Below, one piece after another: positions 8,053-19,174 of a DNA stretch of 49,476 nucleotides. The stretch's first letter is position 1; each line of letters opens with the position of its first letter. A program made the translations under genes and the position numbers. The notes under the pieces were generated by a model that worked only from the letters and a program-made list of their open reading frames with translations, ran no database searches and was not told where the DNA came from. This DNA comes from Myxococcales bacterium (GTDB lineage Bacteria; Myxococcota; Polyangia; HGW-17; SLPX01), in assembly GCA_007131745.1 (NCBI GenBank), contig SLPX01000097.1:1-49476 (forward strand), given 5' to 3'.

Positions 8053-9294
8053 TCAACCGGCTTCCTTTAACAACTTTTTGAGGTTTCTGTGGCGAAATCG
8101 ACTTCCAAGAGACCACCCCCGCTCTTCGTGGATTTCCAACACATGAGGAGCGAATGTCATCAATTTGACTGCAAAATCATCCAGGGGTTCCGAAACATTA
8201 TCCGAGGCAATCTCGTGCTTTCCTCCCCAAACATCGTATAAAAAAAGGATCCTGGTGGATGCAAACCCAATTCTTCGGCAAACCGCGGCCACGTAAAGCA
8301 GGGGAAGAACATCCGACACACCGATCAAAAGAGATTTCTTGTCGTTTCCAAACCGGTAGCGCCGAGCGCCCACCATGGGCAAAGACGGTCTCACCAGGGG
8401 CGGACCCTTGCGCAATTCAAGCCATTCTTCCAGGGGAATAAAACCACCGCCGGTTCTTTTCAAAGCCGCTGGAACATCCTCAACCAAGGGCCTGATCCTT
8501 AAAGCCAAGCCCAGACGAAAAGCATCACAAAGAAACTCATCGCATCCGCTCAAAACCGGAAGCAGAATATCCAGCAAGGACAAGAGAGCGGAGTAGTCCA
8601 GGAGGCGCCGGTCGGATCGCCAGATATCAAGCAGCAGATCCTTTCCGGGTTTCCGTCCGGAAACACGCGACCAGTTGTAGCGGCTCAGCAAAGCCCAGCA
8701 ACCCTTTTTTCGCATCAAAAGACTTTCATCCGTTCGGTCTAAAAACAAATCGGCCGCCTTCTCACGCAACTCCGGGTTCAAGCCGTTTGCTAATTCTTCG
8801 TAAAACGAAGGGCTGTTGAGGAAAAGAGGCACTGAAATCATTTCATCTTTTTCGCTTTTAAACAGCACAAGGTGATTGGACCACGGGCTTTCCAAGAAAT
8901 GAACGGAAGTCACATCAGAAATCGGCATATTTACATGCTTCGCGCCCCCCATTGTACAGGCCAAAAAACCGGGATGCCGGTGCACAACTCCTTTTTCTAT
9001 GTAAAAATAAGTCTTTCGAACTCCCCTCCGTATGAAAAACGCCGTTAAAACGAGCGCAAGGAGCAACCCGACAGGACCGGCCAAACCGGGATCCAGAAGA
9101 GAAAACCCTCTTTCAGCCTGAAGCATGAATAAGCGAACAGTTGCCGCAACAAGGCCCACAAAAATCAATGCTATGAAGAACATAAAGACAAAACGCGCCC
9201 GGTTCCGAACTCTATTGTCACGGACTACATGCGGATCCGGATCCAATGTTGAAACTCTTTTTTTCTTTTCCATAAGAAAGGTTTTACCTGACAC
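8053..9294 (-). CDS. Membrane protein with PH-like domain, unknown function
   Basis: This protein of 413 residues starts with a short basic stretch and two hydrophobic segments (about residues 31-54 and 66-88). A beta-rich part follows (about 90-165), with YFYIEKGVVHRH and LVLFKSEKDEMISVPL, which resembles the bacterial PH-like domain that follows two helices in YdbT-type proteins. The rest is helical and cytoplasmic and I do not recognise it. The start is uncertain: the first codon is GTG at 9294 and an ATG at 9273 gives almost the same protein. It is divergent from the kinase gene, with 39 bases between them. Confidence 0.5.
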   Translation of the reverse strand: MSGKTFLMEKKKRVSTLDPDPHVVRDNRVRNRARFVFMFFIALIFVGLVAATVRLFMLQAERGFSLLDPGLAGPVGLLLALVLTAFFIRRGVRKTYFYIEKGVVHRHPGFLACTMGGAKHVNMPISDVTSVHFLESPWSNHLVLFKSEKDEMISVPLFLNSPSFYEELANGLNPELREKAADLFLDRTDESLLMRKKGCWALLSRYNWSRVSGRKPGKDLLLDIWRSDRRLLDYSALLSLLDILLPVLSGCDEFLCDAFRLGLALRIRPLVEDVPAALKRTGGGFIPLEEWLELRKGPPLVRPSLPMVGARRYRFGNDKKSLLIGVSDVLPLLYVAAVCRRIGFASTRILFLYDVWGGKHEIASDNVSEPLDDFAVKLMTFAPHVLEIHEERGWSLGSRFRHRNLKKLLKEAG

Positions 9295-9333
9295 CGTCTC
9301 TGAGGTAAACTCAAGGAGAGGAAAATAAATAGA

Positions 9334-10893
9334 GTGACATCATTCGATAAAAAGAAAATGGGATCAGGGACATTGGATCTCTATCCTCCTCGGGGCAAAA
9401 ATGAATTGAATGAGGCTGACTCAGATCAATACACTGAAATACCCGGAAATGAAACCGGGCCCAGAAGCGCTGTGAAACAAGGAGATCCAAAGAAAACAAC
9501 CCCGCAAAACGGACTCTCCGCATGCAAGGCCGGCAAACAAGGGAAACAATCAATCGAAACTATTGCACCTTTTCCGGAAGATGACCCAGTGCAAAAGGAT
9601 GACTCTGACGACCTTTTCAGTCCCGGCGAATTGATTGAAAACACCTACAAGATTCTCTATGTGTTGGGCAGCGGATCCATGGGGGTCGTCTACCTTGCAG
9701 AAGACGTTTCATTGAAGAGAAAGGTGGCGATAAAGGTCCTGGCCCGGGCGTTTCAAAAGGAAGACTCGGTAGCCAAGAAATTTCACAGCGAAGCCGTCGC
9801 CATGGCCAAGGTCCGTCACCCCAACGTTGTTCAGATTTTTTCTTTCGGAGAGCACTCAGGGCATTCCTATTTTGTAATGGAATACATCAAGGGAGCAAGC
9901 CTGGACGAACTCGTGGAAACATACAACAAGAAAGACGACCTGATAGATCTCTCCGAAGCAGTGGGTTTGCTAACACAAGCCTGCCGGGGCGTATCCGCCA
10001 TTCACAAGCAGGGAATCGTGCATCGAGATCTCAAGCCAGCCAACATACTGCTGGACGAAGAATACCGAGTAAGCGTGGTTGATTTCGGCCTGGTGAAAAC
10101 CATTGAAAGCGTGGACGGCCGATCACTGGAACTGGACGGCACCCCCATGTACCTCGCTCCGGAAAGAATCCGCTCCACTCAACTGGGAAAAAACCAGGCC
10201 CATCTTTGCGATATTTATTCGCTGGGTTGCATTTTTTACGAAGTTTTGACGGGATCTCCGCCATACGAATCGGAAAGCGTGCTCACGGTCTTGGACTGCC
10301 ACCTTGTAGAAGAACCTCCGAATCCTCTTTTAGCAAGACCTGAACTACCGACCACGGTCCAGTGGGTCATCAATAAAGCCATGGCGAAGGATCCTGCAAA
10401 AAGATTTCAGTCCTGCATTGAATTGGAAACCGCGCTCAACGACGCTCGAACAGGAAGAATCTCTGTGTCTCGAGGACCAAGGTCCACACTTGAAGCCTGC
10501 ACTATCTTGCTTTTTCTCGTTATCGACCCGGATGAGGACACAAGAAAATACTTTGTATCGATCTTGAAACGCCGGTATCCCAATGCCCGTATTCAAGAAG
10601 CATCCGAGGGAGAAGAGGGCCTAGGTCTGGCTCTCAATCTGAAACCTGCCCTTATCATCTGCCATGCAGACACTCCGAATAAAAACGCTCTCGAAATCTG
10701 CGCAAGACTCGGATCCGAACCAGCGGATTCCCGTCCGATAATCCTGGTCACGGATAAAAAACCGGATCCTTTGACAAAAAGGCTGTACAGAGAAATAGGC
10801 GCCGAAGATATGATAATAAGACGCCCTTCACCGGAATCGTTCATTGAAAAGTTGAGCGCCCTGCTGCAGCAAAAAACGGCCCATCATGATTAG
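9334..10893 (+). CDS. Ser/Thr protein kinase with degenerate receiver domain
   Basis: This is a soluble Hanks-type kinase of 519 residues. After a polar tail of about 100 residues comes a complete kinase domain: glycine loop LGSGSMGVVY, Lys in AIKVL (K134), catalytic loop HRDLKPAN (230-237), DFG (250-252) and APE (275-277). From about 393 to the end there is a fold like a response-regulator receiver (LVIDPDEDTRKYF at its start, ILVTD in the middle). The usual phospho-acceptor Asp is replaced by His in CHADTP and the conserved Lys-Pro by Arg-Pro, so it cannot work as a normal receiver. No membrane segment is seen. AAGGAG lies 15 bases before the GTG start. The S41 protease gene follows after 26 bases. 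Confidence 0.85.
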   Translation: MTSFDKKKMGSGTLDLYPPRGKNELNEADSDQYTEIPGNETGPRSAVKQGDPKKTTPQNGLSACKAGKQGKQSIETIAPFPEDDPVQKDDSDDLFSPGELIENTYKILYVLGSGSMGVVYLAEDVSLKRKVAIKVLARAFQKEDSVAKKFHSEAVAMAKVRHPNVVQIFSFGEHSGHSYFVMEYIKGASLDELVETYNKKDDLIDLSEAVGLLTQACRGVSAIHKQGIVHRDLKPANILLDEEYRVSVVDFGLVKTIESVDGRSLELDGTPMYLAPERIRSTQLGKNQAHLCDIYSLGCIFYEVLTGSPPYESESVLTVLDCHLVEEPPNPLLARPELPTTVQWVINKAMAKDPAKRFQSCIELETALNDARTGRISVSRGPRSTLEACTILLFLVIDPDEDTRKYFVSILKRRYPNARIQEASEGEEGLGLALNLKPALIICHADTPNKNALEICARLGSEPADSRPIILVTDKKPDPLTKRLYREIGAEDMIIRRPSPESFIEKLSALLQQKTAHHD

Positions 10894-10919
10894 TAGGCTA
10901 AACAACAGGTTGACCGGAA

Positions 10920-12278
10920 ATGAACAAAGACACCTCGCCGAAAACCAATTTTGATCATCCAAAGAAAAGCGATCCGAAAAAATGCATTGAGTGCGGATCC
11001 TCGAAAATCCAAACCACCGGCACCTTAAAAACGCTGTGTACGCTCTTTGCAGGCTTTTTGTGCGGATTGCTACTGACAACCATTCTGCCGCCTTTTGCAC
11101 TGGTCAAGGCCGACACGCCCCGACTTATCCGCGCCAGATGGACTCCCTACCGGAAATTACTCGAATTTGCAAAAGCCCTTCATCACATAGAAAAAGATTA
11201 TGTCGATGACGTGGATTCGGAAAAACTTGTCCATGGAGCAATCCATGGAATGCTGGATCGGCTGGACCCGCACAGCCGGTTTTTCCCAAAGGAGGAATAC
11301 GAAAAACTACTGACCGCTGCTACTGGCGTATACGCAGGCATAGGAGTGACTCTGACGTTCGACGGCCCCCGAATGCTGCTCGATGAAGTCCAAAGAGGCG
11401 GTCCAGCGGACAAGGTCGGCCTGCGCTCCGGTGATCAGATCATCGGCATCGACAAAAGGGAGGTAAAAGGCAAGCCTTTGGATGTTATAGAGAACAAGTT
11501 GAGGGGAAAAAACCGAACAATAGTCGAGCTGACAATACACCGCGAGAATTGGCGCTCTCCTCGTGACATAAAGATAATGCGCAGAGTTCTCAAGGTAAAA
11601 TCCGTAACCGGTAGACTCGTTTTGGACGACACGGCATATGTCCGCGTCGACGCTTTTCACCCGAATACAGCCCGGGAACTGAACAACACCTTGCGTCAAA
11701 TGGAAAAAACCGCGGCTTCGCGGAACACATCTCTCAACAAAATGGTTCTGGACCTGAGAAGCAATTCAGGAGGAATCATGTTCGAAGGGCTCAGAACAGC
11801 CGACCTGTTTCTTTCCAAGGGTCTGCTGTTGACACGACGCGGAAAACGGGGCCGCCTTGAAGAAAAGTATTGGGCGAATAAAAACGCTCCATGGGCCAAA
11901 CTTAAAACAGCCGTTCTGATAGACGGTCGCACTGCTTCAGCAGCGGAAATCGTAGCCGCTGCATTGAAAGAGAATAACAAGGCGGTTCTCGTGGGCCGGA
12001 CTTCGTTTGGAAAAGGATCTTTCCAGGAACTGATCAAATTCGCGGAAGGCTCGGTCTTGAAACTGACGGTGGGCCGTTATTACACCCCGAAGGGCGGAGG
12101 ACTGGACGGAGTCGGTGTAGAACCGGAATGGATGGTGCAGACAGGTCCGCCCCCTCCGGGTACGCCCATACCCCAAAATCTCCCGACCGAGATGAGAAAC
12201 GACGGTCCTCTCCTGGTAGCAATCGGAGTTTTATCGGGAACCATCGGGTCGGAGTCAACCGGCCAAGGGAGGATATGA
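10920..12278 (+). CDS. S41-family carboxy-terminal processing protease
   Basis: This is a membrane-anchored periplasmic serine protease of the CtpA/Prc type, with 452 residues. A short cytoplasmic tail with a lone CIEC pair precedes one membrane helix (about 36-60). Then come a helical part with LDRLDPHSRFF, a PDZ domain (about 130-215, with GGPADKVGLRSGDQI), and the protease core with LDLRSNSGG. The Ser in GRTASAAE (S340) and the Lys in SFGKGS (K365) form the Ser-Lys dyad at the usual distance. Such proteases trim or degrade periplasmic proteins from their ends. The start is the first ATG after the kinase stop; the ribosome site is weak. The next gene begins 19 bases after the stop. Confidence 0.9.
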   Translation: MNKDTSPKTNFDHPKKSDPKKCIECGSSKIQTTGTLKTLCTLFAGFLCGLLLTTILPPFALVKADTPRLIRARWTPYRKLLEFAKALHHIEKDYVDDVDSEKLVHGAIHGMLDRLDPHSRFFPKEEYEKLLTAATGVYAGIGVTLTFDGPRMLLDEVQRGGPADKVGLRSGDQIIGIDKREVKGKPLDVIENKLRGKNRTIVELTIHRENWRSPRDIKIMRRVLKVKSVTGRLVLDDTAYVRVDAFHPNTARELNNTLRQMEKTAASRNTSLNKMVLDLRSNSGGIMFEGLRTADLFLSKGLLLTRRGKRGRLEEKYWANKNAPWAKLKTAVLIDGRTASAAEIVAAALKENNKAVLVGRTSFGKGSFQELIKFAEGSVLKLTVGRYYTPKGGGLDGVGVEPEWMVQTGPPPPGTPIPQNLPTEMRNDGPLLVAIGVLSGTIGSESTGQGRI

Positions 12279-12297
12279 CACCGGAGGTCTGATTTCG

Positions 12298-13983
12298 ATG
12301 AACAAAGTGTCCGCTTTCAACAGAGAACACATACTTGTGCAATACAAGGGCGAAACGCACAAAATGGGCCGGGGCGCCATGCTTCACCATTTCCTGGAAA
12401 AACACGGCGGCCCCGACCAGCATCTTTACATCGCCGCGCTTGTCAACAACCGGCTGTACGGCCGTTCGTACCCGCTGCGCTCCGATTGCACGGTGGAAAC
12501 GGTTACCAGATCGGACAGGCTGGGATGGGACGTCTATCGCCGAAGCGCGTGCCTCATGCTATACGAAGCCGCCAGGCGGGTCGACCCCAACCTGCACGTG
12601 GTACTCAGCCAGACCTTGGGAGACGGCTACTATTTCTACTCCGCTGAACCAGAAAACATTTCCCGCGACACGGTAGACAAGATACAGGTTGAAATGCAGA
12701 GAATGACCGAAGAAGACCTGCCTCTTCGGGTTCAATCCATGAGCGTGATTGAAGCCAGGCGGCTTTTTTCGGAGTCAGGACATGCAGGAAAGGTTCATCT
12801 TCTGAGAACACACTGGGAACCAAAAGTGAGGGTCGTCTGGTGTGGCGGTTTTTTCGATCTGTTTCACAGCGCAGTGACATTTTCAACCGGAGCCGTTGAT
12901 ACATTCAAACTGGAACAGTATGCTCAAGGCATGGTTCTACGTTTTCCGAGACGTGGATCCACTGGAATCAAAGGAGAAATCCGCGCACAACCCAAGCTTT
13001 TCGCAACCTACCAGGAAACCCGGCGATGGAATCAGATTCTCGGCACATACAACGTGGGCGACCTCAACCGCCTGTGCCTCACCGGCGCCATCGACGAGGC
13101 GATCCAAGCTGCCGAAGGTTTCCATGAAAAGAAAATCGCCTCGATAGCTGATCAAATCGCTGCCGGCAGAGACCGGCTTCGGCTCGTCCTCATCGCCGGA
13201 CCGTCCGCTTCCGGCAAAACGACTTTTTCGAAAAGACTGAGCGTTCAACTCAGGGTAAACGGTATTCGTCCGGTCAGCTTGTCTATAGATGATTTCTTCG
13301 TGGAACGATCAGAGACACCACGAGACGCATCCGGTGATTACGATTTTGAAAGCATTCACGCGATAGACCTTGGGCTTCTCGGAGACGTGCTGGCCAAACT
13401 CCTTTCGGGACAAGAAGTCCTGAGTCCAATATTTGATTTTCACGAGGGAAAAGCCAGACCCATGAACAAATGGCGGCCCATGAAACTGGAACAGGATCAA
13501 ATCTTGATCATGGAGGGAATCCACGGCCTGAACGACACGCTCACGCACTCCATCCCCGCTCAACACAAGTTTAAAATCTACATCAGCGCCCTGACTCAGC
13601 TTTGCATCGACGACCACAACCGCATATTCACTTCAGACACCCGGTTGCTCAGACGCCTCGTCAGGGATCGCCACTTCAGGGGCTACTCAGCTGTTGAAAC
13701 ACTCAAAAGATGGCCGTCGGTCAGACACGGCGAAAACAGGAACATTTTTCCGTTCCAGGAACAGGCCGACGCCATGTTCAACTCCGCGCTCGTTTACGAA
13801 CACGCGGTTTTGAAACCATACGCCCAAAGATACCTCCTGGAAGTTCCACAGGACGATCCCGTTTTCGTTGAAGCATACAGGCTCCTCAGGTTCATCCGCT
13901 GGATCCTTCCGGTATTTAAGGACCGCGTGCCTCCCAATTCCATCCTCCGCGAATTCGTGGGTGAATCGGTTTTTCATTATTGA
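12298..13983 (+). CDS. Uridine kinase-like nucleoside kinase with ThrRS-like amino end
   Basis: This is a protein of 561 residues with the layout of the long uridine-kinase-like family. It begins with a TGS-like and threonyl-tRNA-synthetase-editing-like region (residues 1-200), including DRLGWDVYRRSACLML. The kinase proper starts at about 298, with the P-loop GPSASGKTT (301-309), then SIDDFF, DFESIHAID and a helical lid. It should phosphorylate a nucleoside in the cytoplasm; the true substrate of this long type is less certain than for Udk. GGAGG lies 10 bases before the ATG. It is the last of three co-directional genes after the kinase and the S41 protease. Confidence 0.85.
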   Translation: MNKVSAFNREHILVQYKGETHKMGRGAMLHHFLEKHGGPDQHLYIAALVNNRLYGRSYPLRSDCTVETVTRSDRLGWDVYRRSACLMLYEAARRVDPNLHVVLSQTLGDGYYFYSAEPENISRDTVDKIQVEMQRMTEEDLPLRVQSMSVIEARRLFSESGHAGKVHLLRTHWEPKVRVVWCGGFFDLFHSAVTFSTGAVDTFKLEQYAQGMVLRFPRRGSTGIKGEIRAQPKLFATYQETRRWNQILGTYNVGDLNRLCLTGAIDEAIQAAEGFHEKKIASIADQIAAGRDRLRLVLIAGPSASGKTTFSKRLSVQLRVNGIRPVSLSIDDFFVERSETPRDASGDYDFESIHAIDLGLLGDVLAKLLSGQEVLSPIFDFHEGKARPMNKWRPMKLEQDQILIMEGIHGLNDTLTHSIPAQHKFKIYISALTQLCIDDHNRIFTSDTRLLRRLVRDRHFRGYSAVETLKRWPSVRHGENRNIFPFQEQADAMFNSALVYEHAVLKPYAQRYLLEVPQDDPVFVEAYRLLRFIRWILPVFKDRVPPNSILREFVGESVFHY

Positions 13984-14007
13984 TACCGGCGTTGCTCTCT
14001 GAAGTTA

Positions 14008-14529
14008 TTACCCGTTTTTTACAAGTAAAGCGGCGATCTTTTCCTTGGCTAGTTTCATGTTGCGTTTTATCTTGGCAAACTTCAATTCGTAAACCAATAC
14101 CACCAAAAAAACAGCCCCAGCCAAAATGTACAGCACTTGAGGAACATCTGTTTTCACGCGTAAAAGCTCCAATCCGCCTAAAACGGCGAGAGCAATGGAG
14201 AGGATATTCAGCAAGCGCCACTTGGTCACCAGCTTAAAAAGCGGAGGTATGGCGTTTTCGAAAGCCTGGTAAAAACCCACCGTGTCCCTCATCCCTGCGT
14301 TCGAGGCAAGCACCATCCCTTTTACACCCTGGGGGACAACTGCTGCCGGCACACGATTGCCCATATGTATCAGACGATCCTCTTTTTTTGCTTCTATCAG
14401 CTTTACAGCTTGAGCGATAAACGCATCCACGTTTATGTCGAGTTTGGCAAAAAGCAAAACAACCGGCACCACAGGAAGAGCGAGCGCAACCACCAGCAAT
14501 GCCGTTGCGAGATAAAATTCCTGGGACAT
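14008..14529 (-). CDS. Small membrane protein, unknown function
   Basis: This protein of 173 residues has one hydrophobic helix at the start (about 5-28), a soluble middle with GMRDTVGFYQAFENA, and two further helices (about 107-122 and 131-150), then a Lys-rich cytoplasmic tail. A strong ribosome site GGAGG lies 6 bases before the ATG. The layout recalls small MotA/ExbB-like proteins, but no signature supports that. It follows rlmH on the same strand by 57 bases and may be part of that operon. Confidence 0.55.
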   Translation of the reverse strand: MSQEFYLATALLVVALALPVVPVVLLFAKLDINVDAFIAQAVKLIEAKKEDRLIHMGNRVPAAVVPQGVKGMVLASNAGMRDTVGFYQAFENAIPPLFKLVTKWRLLNILSIALAVLGGLELLRVKTDVPQVLYILAGAVFLVVLVYELKFAKIKRNMKLAKEKIAALLVKNG

Positions 14530-14550
14530 AGAGGCCTCCTTTTAAGGGGT

Positions 14551-14580
14551 GAACAAGAAAGATTGTTCCTTATTTTTTTT
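14551..14580 (+). terminator. Hairpin with T-tract
   Basis: A short stem GAACAA/TTGTTC with a 6-base loop is followed by CTTATTTTTTTT on the plus strand. It has the form of an intrinsic terminator for plus-strand transcripts, perhaps those running on from the kinase-protease-nucleoside kinase set. The stem is weak. Confidence 0.35.
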
Positions 14581-14586
14581 CAACCA

Positions 14587-15009
14587 TTACTTGTGGTACG
14601 GCTCCCCCTGCAGAATGCTCAGTGCCCGGTAAAGTTGTTCACACAGGATAACGCGGGCCAACCGATGTGGAAATGTCATGGGGGAAAGTGAAAGCATCCA
14701 GTCCGAACCGCGTTTCACCTCATCTTCCAGCCCATGAGCGCCACCGATCAACCATGCCGCTCCCGGGATCGCTGTCTGCATCATCCGCTCCAAGACCGCG
14801 GCCAGCTCTTTTGTCGTCAATAGTTTTCCCCGTTCGTCCAGCGCTACTTTAAGGTAACCCTTCGGCACAGCCTTGACAAGCGCGGACGAGTTTTTCACCT
14901 CGACAATGTTTATGGGAACACGGCGGGATGCACGCCGGACATAATCATCCACAATGGATTGCAACCCCCGGTCCTTCAAAGATCCCACCGCAGCGACTAA
15001 CATCTTCAT
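14587..15009 (-). CDS. rlmH: 23S rRNA pseudouridine-1915 N3-methyltransferase RlmH
   Basis: This is the SPOUT-class methyltransferase that modifies pseudouridine 1915 in helix 69 of 23S rRNA. The 140 residues show the family pattern throughout: ALDERGK, LIGGAHGLEDEV (SAM-binding knot), SLSPMTFPH, EQLYRALSI and the carboxy end PYHK. The start is the first ATG, only 9 bases after the stop of rsfS, so the two are translated from one message. The rsfS-rlmH pair is conserved in many bacteria. Confidence 0.95.
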   Translation of the reverse strand: MKMLVAAVGSLKDRGLQSIVDDYVRRASRRVPINIVEVKNSSALVKAVPKGYLKVALDERGKLLTTKELAAVLERMMQTAIPGAAWLIGGAHGLEDEVKRGSDWMLSLSPMTFPHRLARVILCEQLYRALSILQGEPYHK

Positions 15010-15018
15010 AGATGGGGA

Positions 15019-15441
15019 TCATCCCTTTATCCGGCGTATCGACGCATCCGACCACAAACCCTCTATGTCATAAAACTCACGCAGATCTTCGCGAAATACA
15101 TGTACCACAATGTCGCCGTAATCCATCAACATCCAACCGCCCTGTCTCCGCCCTCCTTCAAGCCCAAGGGGTTTCCATCCGCGCTTTCGCATAGCGCGGT
15201 CTATCCTTTCCCCTATGGCTTGAACCTGGCGATCCGATTCACCGCTCACAATGAGAATCGAATCAGTATAGGAGCAAAGTCCCTTGACATCGATGCAGAC
15301 GACACGGTGACATTTTTTTTCGGTCGCGGCTTCAACCGCGGTTTCGATCATGCTTTTCAATTCTTCCCCTCGCTTTATCACCTTCTTCTTTTCATCCACC
15401 CCTCCCAGTTCTTTCAGCGCTTCAAGTCTTTTTTCGACCAC
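15019..15441 (-). CDS. rsfS: Ribosomal silencing factor RsfS
   Basis: This is the YbeB/Iojap-like factor that binds ribosomal protein uL14 and blocks subunit joining in starved cells. It has 140 residues, slightly longer than the usual 105-120 because of a charged amino-terminal extension. The core shows YTDSILIVSGESDRQV, RQGGWMLMDYGD and FREDLREFYDIEGLW, all typical. The GTG start has GGAG 9 bases upstream. It lies 86 bases after pyrG and 9 bases before rlmH on the same strand. Confidence 0.93.
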   Translation of the reverse strand: MVEKRLEALKELGGVDEKKKVIKRGEELKSMIETAVEAATEKKCHRVVCIDVKGLCSYTDSILIVSGESDRQVQAIGERIDRAMRKRGWKPLGLEGGRRQGGWMLMDYGDIVVHVFREDLREFYDIEGLWSDASIRRIKG

Positions 15442-15527
15442 TCCAACATACTCCTTTCAATGAATCCTCTCCCCCTACTTTCCCCCAACAAACCGTCTCC
15501 TTGGTTTACGTTCCCGCCTCACATCAC

Positions 15528-17153
<1,626 letters not shown>

Positions 17154-17288
17154 TTAATTGCCTGTCCTTTGTCCCAAAGTGACTTGGATTAACTTGGGTC
17201 CAGACATTAAAAAACGGACCAAAGGATGTCAACCACCGCAAAAAACATATCGAGGAAAATGACGAATCATCGAAACGCTTGGAATTAT

Positions 17289-19052
17289 TTACATTGAAAC
17301 GGAACCCTTGCGGAAATCGGTTTGATCTATAAACGCGTTCACAAGAACGGGAGAGCCGTTTCTTGCAATCCGCAATCCTTCCAGCAAACAGTCGGAAACA
17401 TCTTCACTCCCCATTGCTTCGATCCCGTGTCCGCCGAGACCTTCGACCGCCAAGTGATAATTCACCCGGCCGATTTGAGTCGCCGTATCCCTGCCGAACA
17501 ATGCTTTCTGCTCTCTCCCTATCTGGGCCCACTCGCCGTCGTTTCCCACCACCGCGATAACCGGCACGCCGTGTTTTTGGAAAGTGTGAAACTCACTCAA
17601 TGAAAACCCCGCGGATCCATCTCCGTACAGCAGCCATACGTCCGATTCCGGCCGATGGAGTTTCGCTCCGAGCGCGAATCCCGCTCCCGCTCCCAATGTT
17701 CCGAAAGGACCGGGATCAAGCCAACACAAAGGTTTGCGCGGTCTCACGATGTAGGACGCCGTGGACACGAAATCACCCCCATCACCCACAATAACAGCGT
17801 CATCTTCGAGCATCCCGTCAATACAACTGCACAGGTGCAAAGCATTGATATTCTTCGTGGGCTTTTGTGCAGCAAGTTTGATCTCCTCGTCCCGCTCCCT
17901 GTCTCGGACCTGGAGTGTTCCAAGCCACTCCTTCCATCGTCCGGACTCCAACCGGCCGCCCTCACCCCGATTTATGCACATGGCCAAACTGCACAAAAAA
18001 CTCCCGGGGTCCGCCCGAACGGCAAGGTCGGGCTTTCTGTTCATCAGCAACTCGCTCCTGGAACGGTTTATCCCGATAACCGGCGTTCTTCGCGGAATCG
18101 TTCTGCCATAACCCAAACGAAAATCCTGCACCGCGCCGGCAAGTATAACCAGGTCCGCTTCTTTCAACGCCATGGTTCTCTTGTGTCGCAGATGCAAAGA
18201 ATGCAGACCCAGCAAGCCGCGCGCCGCGCCGGAAAGATAAACAGGTATTCCGAGTGTGACCAATGCCTGCTGTAACCCTTGCGCACGATCCGCTTGTACA
18301 AGCGCCTGGCTTCCAACTACCATGACCGGCCTTTCGGATTTGTTGATCAACCCGACCGCTTTTTCGATTTCCCATTCCCTGAACCACGGCGTATCTACCG
18401 GCAATGGTTCCCGGGAAAGAACCGAATCAGCTCCTGAAAACAGAAACTCCAGGTGCCGGTGCATGTACCATCTCGTCGTCCTGCTCACAAATGACGATCC
18501 CCTGGGAGCGGCTTGGCTATACCATTGCCGCACCAACTTTGCCGGGTAGAGCATATCAACCGGAAACTCCACGAAAACCGGCCCGGGCACCCCTTCTCTT
18601 GCAATCTGAAAAGCCCGTTCCAAAACTGGAATGATGTCTCTAACCCTAAGAGCGGAACCGGTCCATTTCACGTGGGGACGCATGACCGCAGCCTGGTCGA
18701 TATCCTGGAGCGCGCCCCGCCCCTTTAACATGGTGGGCGCGGCCCCGCCGATCAACACAACCGGAGATCCGGCCATCTTAGCGTTTCTAACCGCTGTCGT
18801 GGTGTTGGTTACCCCCGGACCGGCGGTGACCACCGCGACTCCGGGAACTCCGCTCAACCGACCGGTCGCATCCGCTGCAAAAACAGCCGTGGCTTCGTGG
18901 CGAACATCGATCACCTGCAATCCCGCATCTTCTGCCGCCACGAGAATCGGAGATATGTGGCCTCCGCAAAGAGTAAACACACGTCGCACACCGTGCCGGG
19001 CCAACACCTCAACCACCATTTCTCCGCCGTTTTTCATTTTCTTTTCCGTCAT
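17289..19052 (-). CDS. Thiamine-diphosphate lyase of the ILVBL/HACL2 type
   Basis: This is a thiamine-diphosphate enzyme of the acetolactate-synthase superfamily, with 587 residues from the ATG at 19052 (GGGAG 9 bases upstream). The catalytic Glu is in [12 protein letters not shown] (E53), and the cofactor site is [12 protein letters not shown] with a later VVGNDGEW. The end region, with [17 protein letters not shown] and the last residues TDFRKGS, matches what I recall of vertebrate ILVBL (2-hydroxyacyl-CoA lyase 2) more than acetolactate synthase. I therefore infer a lyase for 2-hydroxyacyl-CoA or a related substrate. No small regulatory subunit or other ilv gene is next to it. The beta-CASP gene starts on the other strand, 122 bases away. 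Confidence 0.8.
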   Translation of the reverse strand: MTEKKMKNGGEMVVEVLARHGVRRVFTLCGGHISPILVAAEDAGLQVIDVRHEATAVFAADATGRLSGVPGVAVVTAGPGVTNTTTAVRNAKMAGSPVVLIGGAAPTMLKGRGALQDIDQAAVMRPHVKWTGSALRVRDIIPVLERAFQIAREGVPGPVFVEFPVDMLYPAKLVRQWYSQAAPRGSSFVSRTTRWYMHRHLEFLFSGADSVLSREPLPVDTPWFREWEIEKAVGLINKSERPVMVVGSQALVQADRAQGLQQALVTLGIPVYLSGAARGLLGLHSLHLRHKRTMALKEADLVILAGAVQDFRLGYGRTIPRRTPVIGINRSRSELLMNRKPDLAVRADPGSFLCSLAMCINRGEGGRLESGRWKEWLGTLQVRDRERDEEIKLAAQKPTKNINALHLCSCIDGMLEDDAVIVGDGGDFVSTASYIVRPRKPLCWLDPGPFGTLGAGAGFALGAKLHRPESDVWLLYGDGSAGFSLSEFHTFQKHGVPVIAVVGNDGEWAQIGREQKALFGRDTATQIGRVNYHLAVEGLGGHGIEAMGSEDVSDCLLEGLRIARNGSPVLVNAFIDQTDFRKGSVSM

Positions 19053-19174
19053 TCTTTCTTTCATGCTCCCTGTATTCCCTGTAGAACATAAGGACCTGCA
19101 TGTAAACGATTTCATCGGAGCGGGCGGGCACTTGTGGTCCGCTCCATTTGAAAATCCCGAAAGGAGGCTTCTAC

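Noticed and set aside
14008..14529. MotA/ExbB-like proton channel subunit
   Set aside because: Three helices and a soluble middle are suggestive, but no conserved family residues were found and no partner gene is near.
17289..19052. Annotation as catalytic subunit of acetolactate synthase
   Set aside because: There is no small subunit or ilv neighbour, and the end region resembles ILVBL/HACL2 instead; it stays an alternative.
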